Made by a program: the position numbers and the translations under genes. A stretch of 64,000 nt of DNA, from the NCBI RefSeq assembly GCF_946408925.1, contig NZ_CAMJUE010000004.1, positions 1-64,000 on the forward strand, given 5' to 3'. The DNA is from an uncultured Methanobrevibacter sp. GTDB lineage: Archaea > Methanobacteriota > Methanobacteria > Methanobacteriales > Methanobacteriaceae. Shown in pieces: positions 44,896 to 55,248 of the stretch. The first letter of the stretch is position 1. Each line of letters begins with the position of its first letter. The notes under the pieces were generated by a model that was not told where the DNA came from, did no database searches, and worked only from the letters and a program-made list of their open reading frames with translations.

Positions 44896-47154
44896 ATATC
44901 TAACTTTATTTGGCTTTTTGGAGAAAACAACTGTAAAACAGCAAGCAATAATTCATTTTTTTTCTGGAAAAGCATAGTCAGTATTAAAGACAATATTGAC
45001 AAGTATTTTGTCATTGAAAAGAATGATGTGACATTGAAAGTGTATAATACTCTTTCAAGTCATGAAAAAAAGTATGTTTTATGGAAAAACTCTATGAAAC
45101 ACTTTAAAATATTTGGTGATGCGGATCTGTTTTTCGTAACGTTATCATTCAAAGATGTTGTTCCGGATAAGTTTATTGTTAAAAGGATGGATATGCGTTT
45201 GAAAAAACCTTTCATACATCTTCAAAAGGGTGTTGAGGGGATGAAAGTGTATGATGAAAAGGGAATTTCCTTTAACAATCATATTTTCAGATTTTTTGTA
45301 TATAATAAACCGTTAATTAATAAAATAAAAGAGTATAATGAGTTTAAGGATTATCAGTTGTTTTATTCAAAATACCAACCAAAATGGGGAGATTTACTTA
45401 GAAAAGAAGAGAAAATTGAAAGCGACAATCAGATATTCTGGTTCATTACCCATAGAAGATACTTCGTTACTAATGAAATGGATACTAAATTTTTCGTTAG
45501 ATACATTAAAAGAGTAATCCAGGACAAGTCATTAATCAAGTTTCTCAAGGATAATGATTTTAAAATTAAAATATGCACCCATCTGATTAGTGAGGATATT
45601 ATTTTGAATGAACTTTCTCAGTATATTGATAATGATTTGATTACTGTTTGTAAGCAGGAAAATACTGATATAGCGACTGAAATAGCAAAAAGTGATTTGT
45701 TAATCACTGACTTTTCATCAATTGTTTATGATTTTGCATTTTTAAACAAGCCGTCAATCATTTTCCAGCCTGATTTGGAAATATTTGATGAGAATAATGA
45801 TGTATATTATACAGATGAGGAGTTCAGTGATGTTATAATTACTCCTTCCGATTTGGTGGAAAGGATTATATCTAAAGACTATTCAATTGATCCGTTTTTC
45901 AAAAAAGGATTTGAAAATATTGATTATGGCTTTGTTAAATCAGATAAACATCTTAAAGAGTTTTATGATTATTTCTACAGACTGCAAAATAATAAAATCA
46001 CATTCATAGGATATAATTTTTATGGTATTGGTGGAACCGTAAATGCTACAATGGCTTTGGCTGAAAGTTTACTGGAACATGATTGCCTTGTAGAGTTAAT
46101 TTCTCTTAAAAGATTGGATGAATTCAGACACATTCCCCCTTATGGATTGAATATAAAATATATCCAATGGGATAATTCAGGTTCAATTAAAGAGAAGGCT
46201 AATAGATTCACCCACAGGTCACCAAAACATTACAGTTTTTTAGATTATGATTATGATAAAAAGAATTTGCATCCCTATGTAGGTTACACTTTAGATAAGC
46301 TGATGAAAAATATTAAAACAAAAACATTAGTTTCAACAAGGGAATCCCTTCATTTGTTTGTTAATGAAGCAACTTCAGGTGATGTTGAAAATAAAGTGTT
46401 TTTCTTCCATACATTAGCAGATGTTGTTCCGAATGTATTTCCAAATCTTATTGAAAAACTCAAGACTATCCAACTTGATAAAGCAGTTTTTATCACCGAC
46501 AAGAACAGATTGGCACTTAAGGAAAAATTCGGTTATGATAATTTCAATTCCTATATCTGCCTGGGAAACACTTTAATCGAATCCAAAATGATTGATAAAA
46601 GTGAAATTGTTCCTGTAGAAAAAAAGGACAAATACAAGGCGATTTATCTGATAAGAATCAGTACCGAGCGAAAAAAGGATATTGAAAATCTGATTAACTT
46701 CGCCAAATATGTCAAGGAAAATAATAAAACAAATATCGAGATAGATGTATTTGGAGATGGAAACTATGTGGGTGAATTCTTAAAACAAATTGATTCCAAT
46801 GATTTGGAGGGCATAATAAATTATAAATTTTCAACAGAAACTCCAATTGAAGAAATCAGAAATCATGATTTCATGATAGACTTCACATTAAACCACAGTT
46901 TTGGAATGACATACATAGAAGCAATATTGAACGGTAAGAAGGTGTTCTGTATGGAAAATCCCGGATCGCTTGAAGTAATGGATGATATTCCGGATTCATA
47001 CATTCAATCTTATGAATGGTTATGCAATCAAATAGATGAAATTGATAAAATCACAAAACAGGATTTAATATGTTATTATGATAACATTCAGGAGAAATAT
47101 TCTCATGCAACACTTGCAAATAAATTTTTAGAGTTTATAGGTGAGGAGTCATAA
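44896..47154 (+). CDS. CDP-glycerol phosphotransferase/glycosyltransferase fusion, paralogue 1
   Basis: The downstream paralogue reads SSDNFIWIFGENL; the same segment here is ISNFIWLFGENN. No ATG, GTG or TTG opens this segment in frame. An ATA at 44896 is placed six bases after GGAGGA, so it is the apparent start. The first usual start codon, a GTG at 45028, would delete 44 conserved residues. The N-terminal half is a TagB/TagF-like CDP-glycerol transferase (LLITDFSSIVYDFAFLNKPS, IIFQPD), but the catalytic HGT is KGV at K111. The C-terminal half is a GT4-like domain with FGMTYIEAILNGKKV intact (E675). It likely polymerises or decorates a teichoic acid-like glycan. Confidence 0.7.
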   Translation: MSNFIWLFGENNCKTASNNSFFFWKSIVSIKDNIDKYFVIEKNDVTLKVYNTLSSHEKKYVLWKNSMKHFKIFGDADLFFVTLSFKDVVPDKFIVKRMDMRLKKPFIHLQKGVEGMKVYDEKGISFNNHIFRFFVYNKPLINKIKEYNEFKDYQLFYSKYQPKWGDLLRKEEKIESDNQIFWFITHRRYFVTNEMDTKFFVRYIKRVIQDKSLIKFLKDNDFKIKICTHLISEDIILNELSQYIDNDLITVCKQENTDIATEIAKSDLLITDFSSIVYDFAFLNKPSIIFQPDLEIFDENNDVYYTDEEFSDVIITPSDLVERIISKDYSIDPFFKKGFENIDYGFVKSDKHLKEFYDYFYRLQNNKITFIGYNFYGIGGTVNATMALAESLLEHDCLVELISLKRLDEFRHIPPYGLNIKYIQWDNSGSIKEKANRFTHRSPKHYSFLDYDYDKKNLHPYVGYTLDKLMKNIKTKTLVSTRESLHLFVNEATSGDVENKVFFFHTLADVVPNVFPNLIEKLKTIQLDKAVFITDKNRLALKEKFGYDNFNSYICLGNTLIESKMIDKSEIVPVEKKDKYKAIYLIRISTERKKDIENLINFAKYVKENNKTNIEIDVFGDGNYVGEFLKQIDSNDLEGIINYKFSTETPIEEIRNHDFMIDFTLNHSFGMTYIEAILNGKKVFCMENPGSLEVMDDIPDSYIQSYEWLCNQIDEIDKITKQDLICYYDNIQEKYSHATLANKFLEFIGEES

Positions 47155-47155
47155 T

Positions 47156-49489
47156 ATGAGTAGTGATAATTTTATTTGGATTTTTGGAGAAAATCTTGGA
47201 TCAACAGCAAATAACAATTCATTTTATTTCTGGAGACATGTGGTCAATATTAAGGATAAAATCGATAAATATATAGTTTTTGAGAAAAATGACTCCACAA
47301 AAGAGGTTTATAATACACTTTCAAGTCATGAAAAAAAATTTGTCCTATGGAAAAACTCACGAAAACATTACAAAACTTATTTTGATGCCGATATGTTCTT
47401 TGTCACTTTATCCTACAAGGACATAACTCCGGATAAACTGTTTATAAAAACTATGGAAATGCAGATTAAAAAACCTTTAATCTATTTGCAGCATGGAACC
47501 ATTGGAATGAAAGAGGTTTTTTATAACGGAAATGACTATTGGAATAATATTTTCAGATTTTTCATATATACCGATGATGAGTTTGACTACATGACAACCC
47601 GTAATAAGTTCCGGGATTATCAGCTGTACAATGCTAAATTTCATCCAAGATATGGTGAACTGTTAAGAAAAGATGAAAGATACCAGAATAAAAATCAAAT
47701 TTTATGGTTTATTACATGGAGAGAATATTTCGGAAGAAATGCTCAAACAGAAATGTTCATAAATCATGTTAAAAATGTTGTTGAATCAGAGGAGTTCAAA
47801 AAATATTTGACTGATAACAAGTTAATCCTGAAAATATGTGTTCATCAGTTCTTTGATCAAAATACATTTAAAGACATCTACAAATTCTCTAAAAAAGGAC
47901 TAATTGAAATTGTCAATCCATCAAATATTGATGTAATGGATGAATTAAACAAAAGTAAATTATTAATAACTGATTATTCTTCCGTAGCATATGATTTTAG
48001 TTTCTTAAATCGTCCGGTAATTTTATTCCAACCGGATATTGATGTTTATATTCAGGAAAGAGGATTTTACTGTAAACTTGAGGATTTAGAAAAATTCAAT
48101 ATCAAATCTTCAAAAAAGTTAATAGACACAATTGTTCATGAGAAGTTCAGTGTCAATCCATTTTTTAAAGATGCATTGCCTCAAAATATTGATTATGAAG
48201 CAATCAAGCAGGACAAGCATATTGATAATATTTACAATCATTTTAAGGCTATTCAGGAAAATAAAATTACATTTTTACTTTTCAATGCATATGATTACAC
48301 TAATTTCATGAATTATACTTTTAAGTTAGCTGAAGTCCTGCTGAAAAGCGGATATCTTGTTGATTTTATTTCATTAATTAAAAAAAGGAATTTATTTAGT
48401 TTCCCACCATTCGGATTATCGATTAACAGCATAAATATAGAAAATGATCCTTCATTAAGAAATAAAATGCATAAAAGACAACATAAATCTCCTAAGAATT
48501 TAAGTTATCTCCAATTTGATTCTAAAAAAGAATTATTGCATCCATACACAGGATATTATTTAACAGAATTGATGAAAACCGTTAAAACTAAAACATTAGT
48601 TTCAGCATCAGAATCTCTTCACTTATTTGTTGATGATGTCACATCTCCACATGTTGAAAACAGGATATTTTTAAATAATCCGTATGATGTAAATGATGAA
48701 TTGCTTTCAAAATTGAAAAATATTAGTTTCAGCAATGATATTTTCACATCTCGCAAAAATCAGGAATTATATGAGTCTAAATTAAATAAAAAATTCCCAA
48801 ATTCATTAATATTGCCTAGAAATATCTTATTAACCAATCAGATTGCTGAAGAAATAGATTTAAATGATGAGCTGTTGGATGATGATTTAAATCTAATTGA
48901 AGTTCCAATTGAGGTTCGACGGGAAGACCGAAAATTGGGTGCAAGGTATATCTTATTGGAAAATTCCATAATTCAAAAAAAGGAAAAATATAGGGGCATT
49001 TCTATCGTTGATTTTGACGAGTGTGGTGATGATGATTTAAAAAACATTATTGATTTTGCAATATACTTAAGAGAAAATAATATTAATAATGTTTCAATTG
49101 ATGTTTATGGAACAGGATTTAAAGCAGACATGTTTTTAGATTTAATAGAATCTAATGATTTATTTAGCTATATTTATTATAGAGGATTAAATAAATACAT
49201 AGTCATTGAAATTCGTGAACATGACTTTTTAGTTGATTTTGCTAAAAATCCTGTCAATAATTTAAATTATTTATTGGGACTGCTGAATTATAAGAAAGTC
49301 TTCTGTTTTAAAAATGATGAATCATCTGAAGTTTTTAAAGACATTCCAAATTCATTTTTCGATTCATGGAAAGATTTATGCTTAAAAATAGATAATCTTT
49401 CTGAAATTTCACTAAAAGAGCTGAAAGATTATTATGCATTGGGATTAGGTAGAATTCCTAAGGATATATATGTTGATTTTCCGGAATAA
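47156..49489 (+). CDS. CDP-glycerol phosphotransferase/glycosyltransferase fusion, paralogue 2
   Basis: A protein of 777 residues from the ATG at 47156 (AGGAG ribosome binding site). It aligns end to end with the preceding gene. The N-terminal TagF-like domain keeps YLQHGTIGMK with the catalytic-type His113 and LLITDYSSVAYDFSFLNRPV followed by ILFQPD. The C-terminal GT4-like half, by contrast, is degenerate: the position of the donor-site glutamate is leucine (L707, in LNYLLGLLNYKKV), and a roughly 50-residue insertion rich in D, E and I precedes it. So this copy looks active at the phosphotransferase end. Its stop and that of its partner leave one base between genes. Confidence 0.75.
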   Translation: MSSDNFIWIFGENLGSTANNNSFYFWRHVVNIKDKIDKYIVFEKNDSTKEVYNTLSSHEKKFVLWKNSRKHYKTYFDADMFFVTLSYKDITPDKLFIKTMEMQIKKPLIYLQHGTIGMKEVFYNGNDYWNNIFRFFIYTDDEFDYMTTRNKFRDYQLYNAKFHPRYGELLRKDERYQNKNQILWFITWREYFGRNAQTEMFINHVKNVVESEEFKKYLTDNKLILKICVHQFFDQNTFKDIYKFSKKGLIEIVNPSNIDVMDELNKSKLLITDYSSVAYDFSFLNRPVILFQPDIDVYIQERGFYCKLEDLEKFNIKSSKKLIDTIVHEKFSVNPFFKDALPQNIDYEAIKQDKHIDNIYNHFKAIQENKITFLLFNAYDYTNFMNYTFKLAEVLLKSGYLVDFISLIKKRNLFSFPPFGLSINSINIENDPSLRNKMHKRQHKSPKNLSYLQFDSKKELLHPYTGYYLTELMKTVKTKTLVSASESLHLFVDDVTSPHVENRIFLNNPYDVNDELLSKLKNISFSNDIFTSRKNQELYESKLNKKFPNSLILPRNILLTNQIAEEIDLNDELLDDDLNLIEVPIEVRREDRKLGARYILLENSIIQKKEKYRGISIVDFDECGDDDLKNIIDFAIYLRENNINNVSIDVYGTGFKADMFLDLIESNDLFSYIYYRGLNKYIVIEIREHDFLVDFAKNPVNNLNYLLGLLNYKKVFCFKNDESSEVFKDIPNSFFDSWKDLCLKIDNLSEISLKELKDYYALGLGRIPKDIYVDFPE

Positions 49490-49591
49490 TTTAAAAAATT
49501 AATTAAAATATTCTGATTGTTAGAGTTATATATGAGTTTTAATAAATATACATATAGGTTTTAAATAATTACATGGTAATAGAGTTTTAAC

Positions 49592-50722
49592 ATGTCGACA
49601 GTAAATAAAAATACAAAAAAGAAAAGGATAATATATTTGGATACTTTAAGAGCGTTAGCAATCATTTCAGTTATTTCATTTCATGTCTTCTGTAGGGTTG
49701 CATGGGTAGTTTATCCAGATTATTCAACAATACCTTCATTAAATTGGTTTATAGCTGATATCATAGGACCTTGTTCCAGATATGGTGTTGATTTATTCCT
49801 AATGTTATCCGGTGCATTATCTTTAGGCAGGCAATGGGATATCAAATCTTTTTTATCAAAAAGAATCCCTAGAATTGTATTGCCTTTTGTATTCTGGTGT
49901 GTAATTTTATCTTTAGTTTTGCTGTTGATAATATATTTATATCCTAATTTCTTGCCCCTTACGGAGCAATTTAATTTAAAAATAGCATTTTTTAAATCAT
50001 TTTACATATTGGATATCTTTGATTTTATTGGAAATGCAATGTTTGCACAATCTAAATGGTTTACTCCAAACTGGTTCTTTTGGATGATTTTAGGAACATA
50101 CCTGATAATGCCGATATTTAACAAATGGCTTTACAGTGCTGATTTAAAAGAAGCAGAATATTTCCTTGCAATTTGGTTAATTACTTGTGTTTTTGACTTC
50201 ACATTATTCGAAACTTTCCCAATTAAAATCAGTTACTTCAGTGGTCCGATTGGAATGGTTGTTTTAGGATATTACTTAAGACACACAAAAAGAAAAATTT
50301 TCAATGATCTTAAATGGTCAATTATAATATTGTTAATCGGATTAATTTCCACAATATCTGTTTCATACTTATGGTCAAGTAATTCTACAGTGTTTGCCTT
50401 CCACAGATATTCTATTTTCATGGCAATAATGTCTGTTGGAATATTTACTTTATTTAAAAACATTGATAAATTAAATCTAAAAGTATTCAATAGTCCTGAT
50501 AGTATTTTCAGAAAAATAACATTTTCCATTGCTAAATACAGTTACGGAATTTATTTAATTCATATGGTATTCCTGAACTTAATATTTATGTTTGTGCTTC
50601 CATACGTACATTTCAAAGTTTTAGTTGTTATAGTATTGTTGGGAGCATTAATAATTCCATGGTTCATATTGGCCATATTGAATAGGGTTCCATATATTAA
50701 TCAGTTAATCGGTTCTAAATAA
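49592..50722 (+). CDS. Membrane acyltransferase (acyltransferase 3 family)
   Basis: This 376-residue protein has about ten hydrophobic segments and begins KKRIIYLDTLRALAIISVIS followed by FHVF. That is the acyltransferase 3 (OafA/WecH) start, with the conserved R and the H of the active-site region. RYGVDLFLMLSGALSL is the second hallmark. It probably O-acetylates a surface glycan from a cytoplasmic acyl donor. Its place between the CDP-glycerol transferases and the UDP-glucose dehydrogenase supports that. Confidence 0.85.
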   Translation: MSTVNKNTKKKRIIYLDTLRALAIISVISFHVFCRVAWVVYPDYSTIPSLNWFIADIIGPCSRYGVDLFLMLSGALSLGRQWDIKSFLSKRIPRIVLPFVFWCVILSLVLLLIIYLYPNFLPLTEQFNLKIAFFKSFYILDIFDFIGNAMFAQSKWFTPNWFFWMILGTYLIMPIFNKWLYSADLKEAEYFLAIWLITCVFDFTLFETFPIKISYFSGPIGMVVLGYYLRHTKRKIFNDLKWSIIILLIGLISTISVSYLWSSNSTVFAFHRYSIFMAIMSVGIFTLFKNIDKLNLKVFNSPDSIFRKITFSIAKYSYGIYLIHMVFLNLIFMFVLPYVHFKVLVVIVLLGALIIPWFILAILNRVPYINQLIGSK

Positions 50723-50737
50723 TGGAGGCATCATAAA

Positions 50738-52045
50738 ATGAATATTACTGTAATTGGGACTGGATACGTTGGTCTTGTAACTGGCGCATGCTTTTCAAAA
50801 ATGGGTAATAAGGTATATTGTGTAGATATTGATGAAAATAAAATTGAAAACTTAAAAAATAACATAATGCCTATTTTTGAACCTCAATTAGAAGATATTG
50901 TAAAGACTTCCCAAAAAAGAGGAGATTTAATCTTCACAACTGATATTGGTGAGGCTTTGGATAATACCAATATCATTTTTATTGCTGTTGGAACTCCAAT
51001 GGCCGATGATGGGTCTGCCAATTTGGATTATATATTTTCAGCTGCAAGAGACATTGCTGAAAATATTTCTCATGAATCAATTGTTGTTATCAAATCAACA
51101 GTACCTGTCGGCACCGCATTTAAAGTTAAAGAGGAAATTGAAAAAAATTGTGATGTAAAAATTGACATAGCGTCTAACCCTGAATTTTTAAAGGAGGGCA
51201 ATGCGGTTAATGATTGTTTACGTCCGGACAGGGTTGTCATTGGTGCTGAAAGTGATGATGTTTTTGAAATATTGAAGGAATTATACTCTTCATTCGTATC
51301 TAATCATGATAGATTTATTTGTATGGATATTAAATCTTCAGAAATGACAAAATATGTTGCTAATGCAATGCTTGCAACTAAAATATCTTTTATGAATGAG
51401 ATAGCTAATATTTGTGAGGTTACCGGTGCGGATGTAAAAAATGTCCGTCTTGGAATCGGTTCGGATAAACGTATCGGTTATGATTTTATTTATGCCGGAT
51501 GCGGTTATGGTGGAAGCTGTTTTCCAAAAGATGTTCAGGCACTGATAAATACTTCACGTGTTAACGGTTATGAACCAAAGATATTGTCAACTATAGAAGA
51601 GGTTAATAATAATCAAAAGATGGTTCTTGTAAATAAGGTAGTTGACAGATTTGGCAGTGATTTATCAGGCCTTACGTTTAGTATTTGGGGTCTTTCATTC
51701 AAACCTTATACAAATGATGTAAGGGAAGCTACATCACTAACTGTAATTTCATCACTTATTGATAAAGGCGCAAAAATAAAAGCCTATGACTCACATGCAA
51801 TTGAAGAATTCAAAAAAACAATTGACGATAAATATCTCGATTCAATAGAATTTTTTGACAATAGATATGATGTGCTAAATAATTGTGATGCATTAATATT
51901 GATTACTGAATGGAAGGAATTCAGAAACCCTGATTTTGAAATTATTGCAGATAAATTAAATAAGAGTATCATATTTGATGGCAGAAATATTTATAATAAA
52001 AAAATACAACAAAGAGGTTTTGAATTATATCAAATAGGATGTTAA
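50738..52045 (+). CDS. UDP-glucose/UDP-sugar 6-dehydrogenase
   Basis: The enzyme oxidises C6 of a UDP-hexose to UDP-uronic acid with two NAD+. Motifs: NITVIGTGYVGLVTGACFS (NAD fold), FIAVGTPMADDGSANLDYI, IASNPEFLKEGNAV, CGYGGSCFPKDVQAL with the catalytic cysteine, and SFKPYTNDVREA. The length of 435 is normal. Glucose, GlcNAc or ManNAc versions cannot be separated by eye. Uronic acids are plausible for the surface polymer built by the neighbouring genes. It is 15 bases after the acyltransferase, with GGAGG upstream. Confidence 0.9.
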   Translation: MNITVIGTGYVGLVTGACFSKMGNKVYCVDIDENKIENLKNNIMPIFEPQLEDIVKTSQKRGDLIFTTDIGEALDNTNIIFIAVGTPMADDGSANLDYIFSAARDIAENISHESIVVIKSTVPVGTAFKVKEEIEKNCDVKIDIASNPEFLKEGNAVNDCLRPDRVVIGAESDDVFEILKELYSSFVSNHDRFICMDIKSSEMTKYVANAMLATKISFMNEIANICEVTGADVKNVRLGIGSDKRIGYDFIYAGCGYGGSCFPKDVQALINTSRVNGYEPKILSTIEEVNNNQKMVLVNKVVDRFGSDLSGLTFSIWGLSFKPYTNDVREATSLTVISSLIDKGAKIKAYDSHAIEEFKKTIDDKYLDSIEFFDNRYDVLNNCDALILITEWKEFRNPDFEIIADKLNKSIIFDGRNIYNKKIQQRGFELYQIGC

Positions 52046-52063
52046 TTAATCTTAGAGGTTATT

Positions 52064-54025
52064 ATGTATAAAATATCAATTATTGTCCCGGTATATAATG
52101 CTGAAGATAAAATTGAGAGGGCATTTAATTCTATTTACAATCAAACTTTAGGATTTGAAAATCTTGAAGTGATACTGGTAGATGATTGTTCAACAGACAG
52201 CAGTCCCGAAATCATAAAAAATTATCAAGAAAAGTATGAAAATGTCAAAGCAATATGTTTGGATGAGAATAGTGGTTTTGCAGGAAAACCTCGTAATATT
52301 GCTGTTGAAAATGCAACTTCAGAGTATTTGATGTTTTTAGATTCGGATGATGAATATTTTAACAATGCCTGTGAGATATTATACGAAAATATTATAAATG
52401 ATGACTATGAAATGGTTTCAGGTAATTATGTTCGTTGTGTAGGAGATATTATACAAAATAAATACTGGAATAATATTGAGTTGGTGGATAACTCTTTTGA
52501 AGTCAAATCAGTCCACGAACAGCCTGAATTGTTTTCACTTCCACCATCAGTTTGGACAAAAATTATTAAAAAGGACTTAGTTTTAAAAAATGATATAAAA
52601 TTCATTGAAGGGGTTCCTGCTCAAGATGTGTATTTTGTCTATAAATGTTTATTGAATGCAGATGGCATAAAATATGTTGATGTTCCGGTAGTTCGCTATA
52701 TGCCCGGAGACAACATCCATGATTTTTCAACCACTTCTGTTAAAAATAAAAAAACATTATTTGGTTTTCTAAAAGCATATATTGAGATATTATCACTGTT
52801 TGATGATTATGAATCCTATAAAAGGTGTCTGGGAGGTCATTTAGATTTTTGGGTTCCTCATCTTATTGCTTCAAACATATCTAAAGTTGAAAAAATTGAT
52901 CTTTTAACATATGCCTACCCATTATTCGAGATTTTTAAAGATGATGTTGACTTTAAACCACGATTTGTTTTACGCGAATTTTTTAATAAAGTATACAAAA
53001 AGGATTTTGCAGGTGCAGTTATATTATCTGAAAAAATCCGATTCAAATTAGCAGAAAATAATTATAATATCTATAATGAACTAAAAAATAGAGATATAAT
53101 TATTCTTGAAACAGATAATCATTCATATGAATTATTCAACCTTTTTAATGAAAATGACAGTTCTGTAAAATTATTGTCATTTGACAATAGGTATGATTCA
53201 CAGTCACGGATAAATATTTTTGAATATTATTCTAAAAAGTTTGGTGAGGGTAATTCGGATTTTCAAAAATTCATTGAACCTAAGGAAAATGAAAACTATA
53301 TTAAAATAAAAAAATCCCACGGAAATGTCGTCAATATAAAATATTTCAGTTCAGATTCTAAAAACGACTCAGATTTGGTCATGGAAAAATTTTACATTGA
53401 TGATAAGCTATTTGAATGCACCACTTTTAATGATGGCGAAATTCAAAAACAATCTTTTTTCACTGAAGATGGATTTAAATTTTTAAATATTGAAAAAAAT
53501 GTTGTCAAACTCTTTAATAGAGATATGGATTATGAAATTGAGTTTTCAGGTATTGATGAGTTTTACAATTATTTCATAAGCGAAATCTGTCTCATTTCCA
53601 ATGAAAAGCCATTTTTAATCTGTGAAAATCCAACAAAATGTTTAAATATTAAAAATATCGATTCTAGTATAGCATTTAAAATCAGCAACGGCTACTGCTG
53701 CGCTCAAACTTATGATATGGAGATTATATTTAATTTCCAGGGTAACCTGCTAAACAATTGGTATAAATTTTTAAGAAATATATATCTGGATGAAATAAAT
53801 GATTTAAATGACCTTCCAGTTAAATATGATAAACTGGAGAATAAAAATAAAAGTTTAAAAAATAAAATAAATAATTTAAATAAACAAAAATCAGATTTAA
53901 AAGAACAAATTAAAAAGCTTGAAAAACAAAGAGATAATTATCATGATTTGAATAATGAATTATTATCTTCAAACAGTTGGAAACTTACAAAACCTTTAAG
54001 GAAAATAAAAAATATTAAAAAATAA
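52064..54025 (+). CDS. GT2 glycosyltransferase with coiled-coil S-W-K tail
   Basis: Residues 1-220 are a GT-A family 2 domain: MYKISIIVPVYNAEDKIERA, ILVDDCSTDSS, SGFAGKPRNIAVE and MFLDSDDEYF (the DxD motif). A middle part of about 350 residues is not recognised. From about residue 588 a lysine-rich coiled coil runs to the last 20 residues, SSNSWKLTKPLRKIKNIKK. That tail recurs in other glycosyltransferases here. It likely adds sugars to the surface polymer on the cytoplasmic membrane face. Confidence 0.85.
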   Translation: MYKISIIVPVYNAEDKIERAFNSIYNQTLGFENLEVILVDDCSTDSSPEIIKNYQEKYENVKAICLDENSGFAGKPRNIAVENATSEYLMFLDSDDEYFNNACEILYENIINDDYEMVSGNYVRCVGDIIQNKYWNNIELVDNSFEVKSVHEQPELFSLPPSVWTKIIKKDLVLKNDIKFIEGVPAQDVYFVYKCLLNADGIKYVDVPVVRYMPGDNIHDFSTTSVKNKKTLFGFLKAYIEILSLFDDYESYKRCLGGHLDFWVPHLIASNISKVEKIDLLTYAYPLFEIFKDDVDFKPRFVLREFFNKVYKKDFAGAVILSEKIRFKLAENNYNIYNELKNRDIIILETDNHSYELFNLFNENDSSVKLLSFDNRYDSQSRINIFEYYSKKFGEGNSDFQKFIEPKENENYIKIKKSHGNVVNIKYFSSDSKNDSDLVMEKFYIDDKLFECTTFNDGEIQKQSFFTEDGFKFLNIEKNVVKLFNRDMDYEIEFSGIDEFYNYFISEICLISNEKPFLICENPTKCLNIKNIDSSIAFKISNGYCCAQTYDMEIIFNFQGNLLNNWYKFLRNIYLDEINDLNDLPVKYDKLENKNKSLKNKINNLNKQKSDLKEQIKKLEKQRDNYHDLNNELLSSNSWKLTKPLRKIKNIKK

Positions 54026-54038
54026 CTTTATGGTGGTT

Positions 54039-55214
54039 ATGTTGACAAAAATTTCTATTATAATTCCAGTTTTTAACACTGCAAGTTATTTGGATGAATG
54101 TTTGAAAAGTGTTTTAAATCAGACATTCACTGATTTTGAGATAATTTGTGTTAATGACGGATCAAGTGATAGCTCTTTAGATGTACTTAAGAACTATCAG
54201 CTTAAAGATAATAGGATTAAAGTAATCAGTCAATCCAATAAAGGTGCGGGTGCTGCTAGAAATGTAGGAATTAAATATGCTAAAGGGGATTACATTTTAT
54301 TTTTGGATTCTGATGATTATATCACAAACCATGCATTAAGTGAAGTTTATGATATTGCAGTTTCCACATCTGCAGATATGGTATTATTCAAATTGATTAA
54401 TTTTGATAATGAAACCTATGAAACCTCAAAATCCAACTATTTTGAAATGAAATTTATTAAGGATATCGTCGGAGACAATGTCTTCAGTTGGAAAAATGTC
54501 AAAAATAGATTTTTTGATATTTCCATTACCGCTCCCGGAAAATTAATTAAAACTAATTTAATTAAAAATATCCGCTTCCCTGAAGAGATTATATTTGAGG
54601 ATAATGTTTTCTTTAGCAAAGTCCTGTTTAAAACAAAACGATTATATTTTTATGACAGATATTTATATAACAGACGTTTAAGGGATGATTCGGTAACAAC
54701 ATCCTATTATGAACATTTTATAGATTGCGTTACCGCATATGATTTAATTGAATCTGAAATCAGAAAAAGTGGCAACTATGACTATTTGGCTGACCAGTTA
54801 TTTAATCGCAAATGCAGGGATATATTTAACAGATTTTCACAGCTTCCAAACAAATTCAAGAAAGAATATTATGACAAAACTAAAGAAAACTTCTTAAAAA
54901 ATAAAAATAAGCTTGAAAGTGAAGGCACATTAAAAATATGTGATGAATATAGTTTAAATTTATTTAATTCAGCAATAAACACTCGTACATATAGGGAATT
55001 TGAATTGTCCGTTGAAAATTATAATTTAAAACTTCAATTAGATAAATTAAGATTAGATAATCAATTATTGAAACGTCAACATGCTAAAAAGATTTATAAA
55101 ATGGAAACTGACTATAAACAACAAATAGAATCAATTAAAGGCTCAACAAGCTGGAAAATTACCAGGATATTCAGAGTTGTCGCTAACTTCTTTAGAAGGA
55201 TTTTCAGTTCCTAA
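54039..55214 (+). CDS. GT2 glycosyltransferase, short coiled-coil tail
   Basis: The protein starts LTKISIIIPVFNTASYLDEC and has ICVNDGSSDSS and ILFLDSDDYI, the family 2 nucleotide and DxD motifs, with EIIFEDNVFFSKVLFK further on. The last 60 residues are a coiled coil that ends STSWKITRIFRVV and a basic, hydrophobic tail. The start is uncertain: in-frame ATGs at 54030 and 54039 and a TTG at 54042 (best spaced from GGTGG) all lie close together. It follows the preceding gene after a few bases and is part of the same transcript. Confidence 0.85.
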   Translation: MLTKISIIIPVFNTASYLDECLKSVLNQTFTDFEIICVNDGSSDSSLDVLKNYQLKDNRIKVISQSNKGAGAARNVGIKYAKGDYILFLDSDDYITNHALSEVYDIAVSTSADMVLFKLINFDNETYETSKSNYFEMKFIKDIVGDNVFSWKNVKNRFFDISITAPGKLIKTNLIKNIRFPEEIIFEDNVFFSKVLFKTKRLYFYDRYLYNRRLRDDSVTTSYYEHFIDCVTAYDLIESEIRKSGNYDYLADQLFNRKCRDIFNRFSQLPNKFKKEYYDKTKENFLKNKNKLESEGTLKICDEYSLNLFNSAINTRTYREFELSVENYNLKLQLDKLRLDNQLLKRQHAKKIYKMETDYKQQIESIKGSTSWKITRIFRVVANFFRRIFSS

Positions 55215-55248
55215 ACTTTTATTAAATATTATTTATTAAAATATTACC

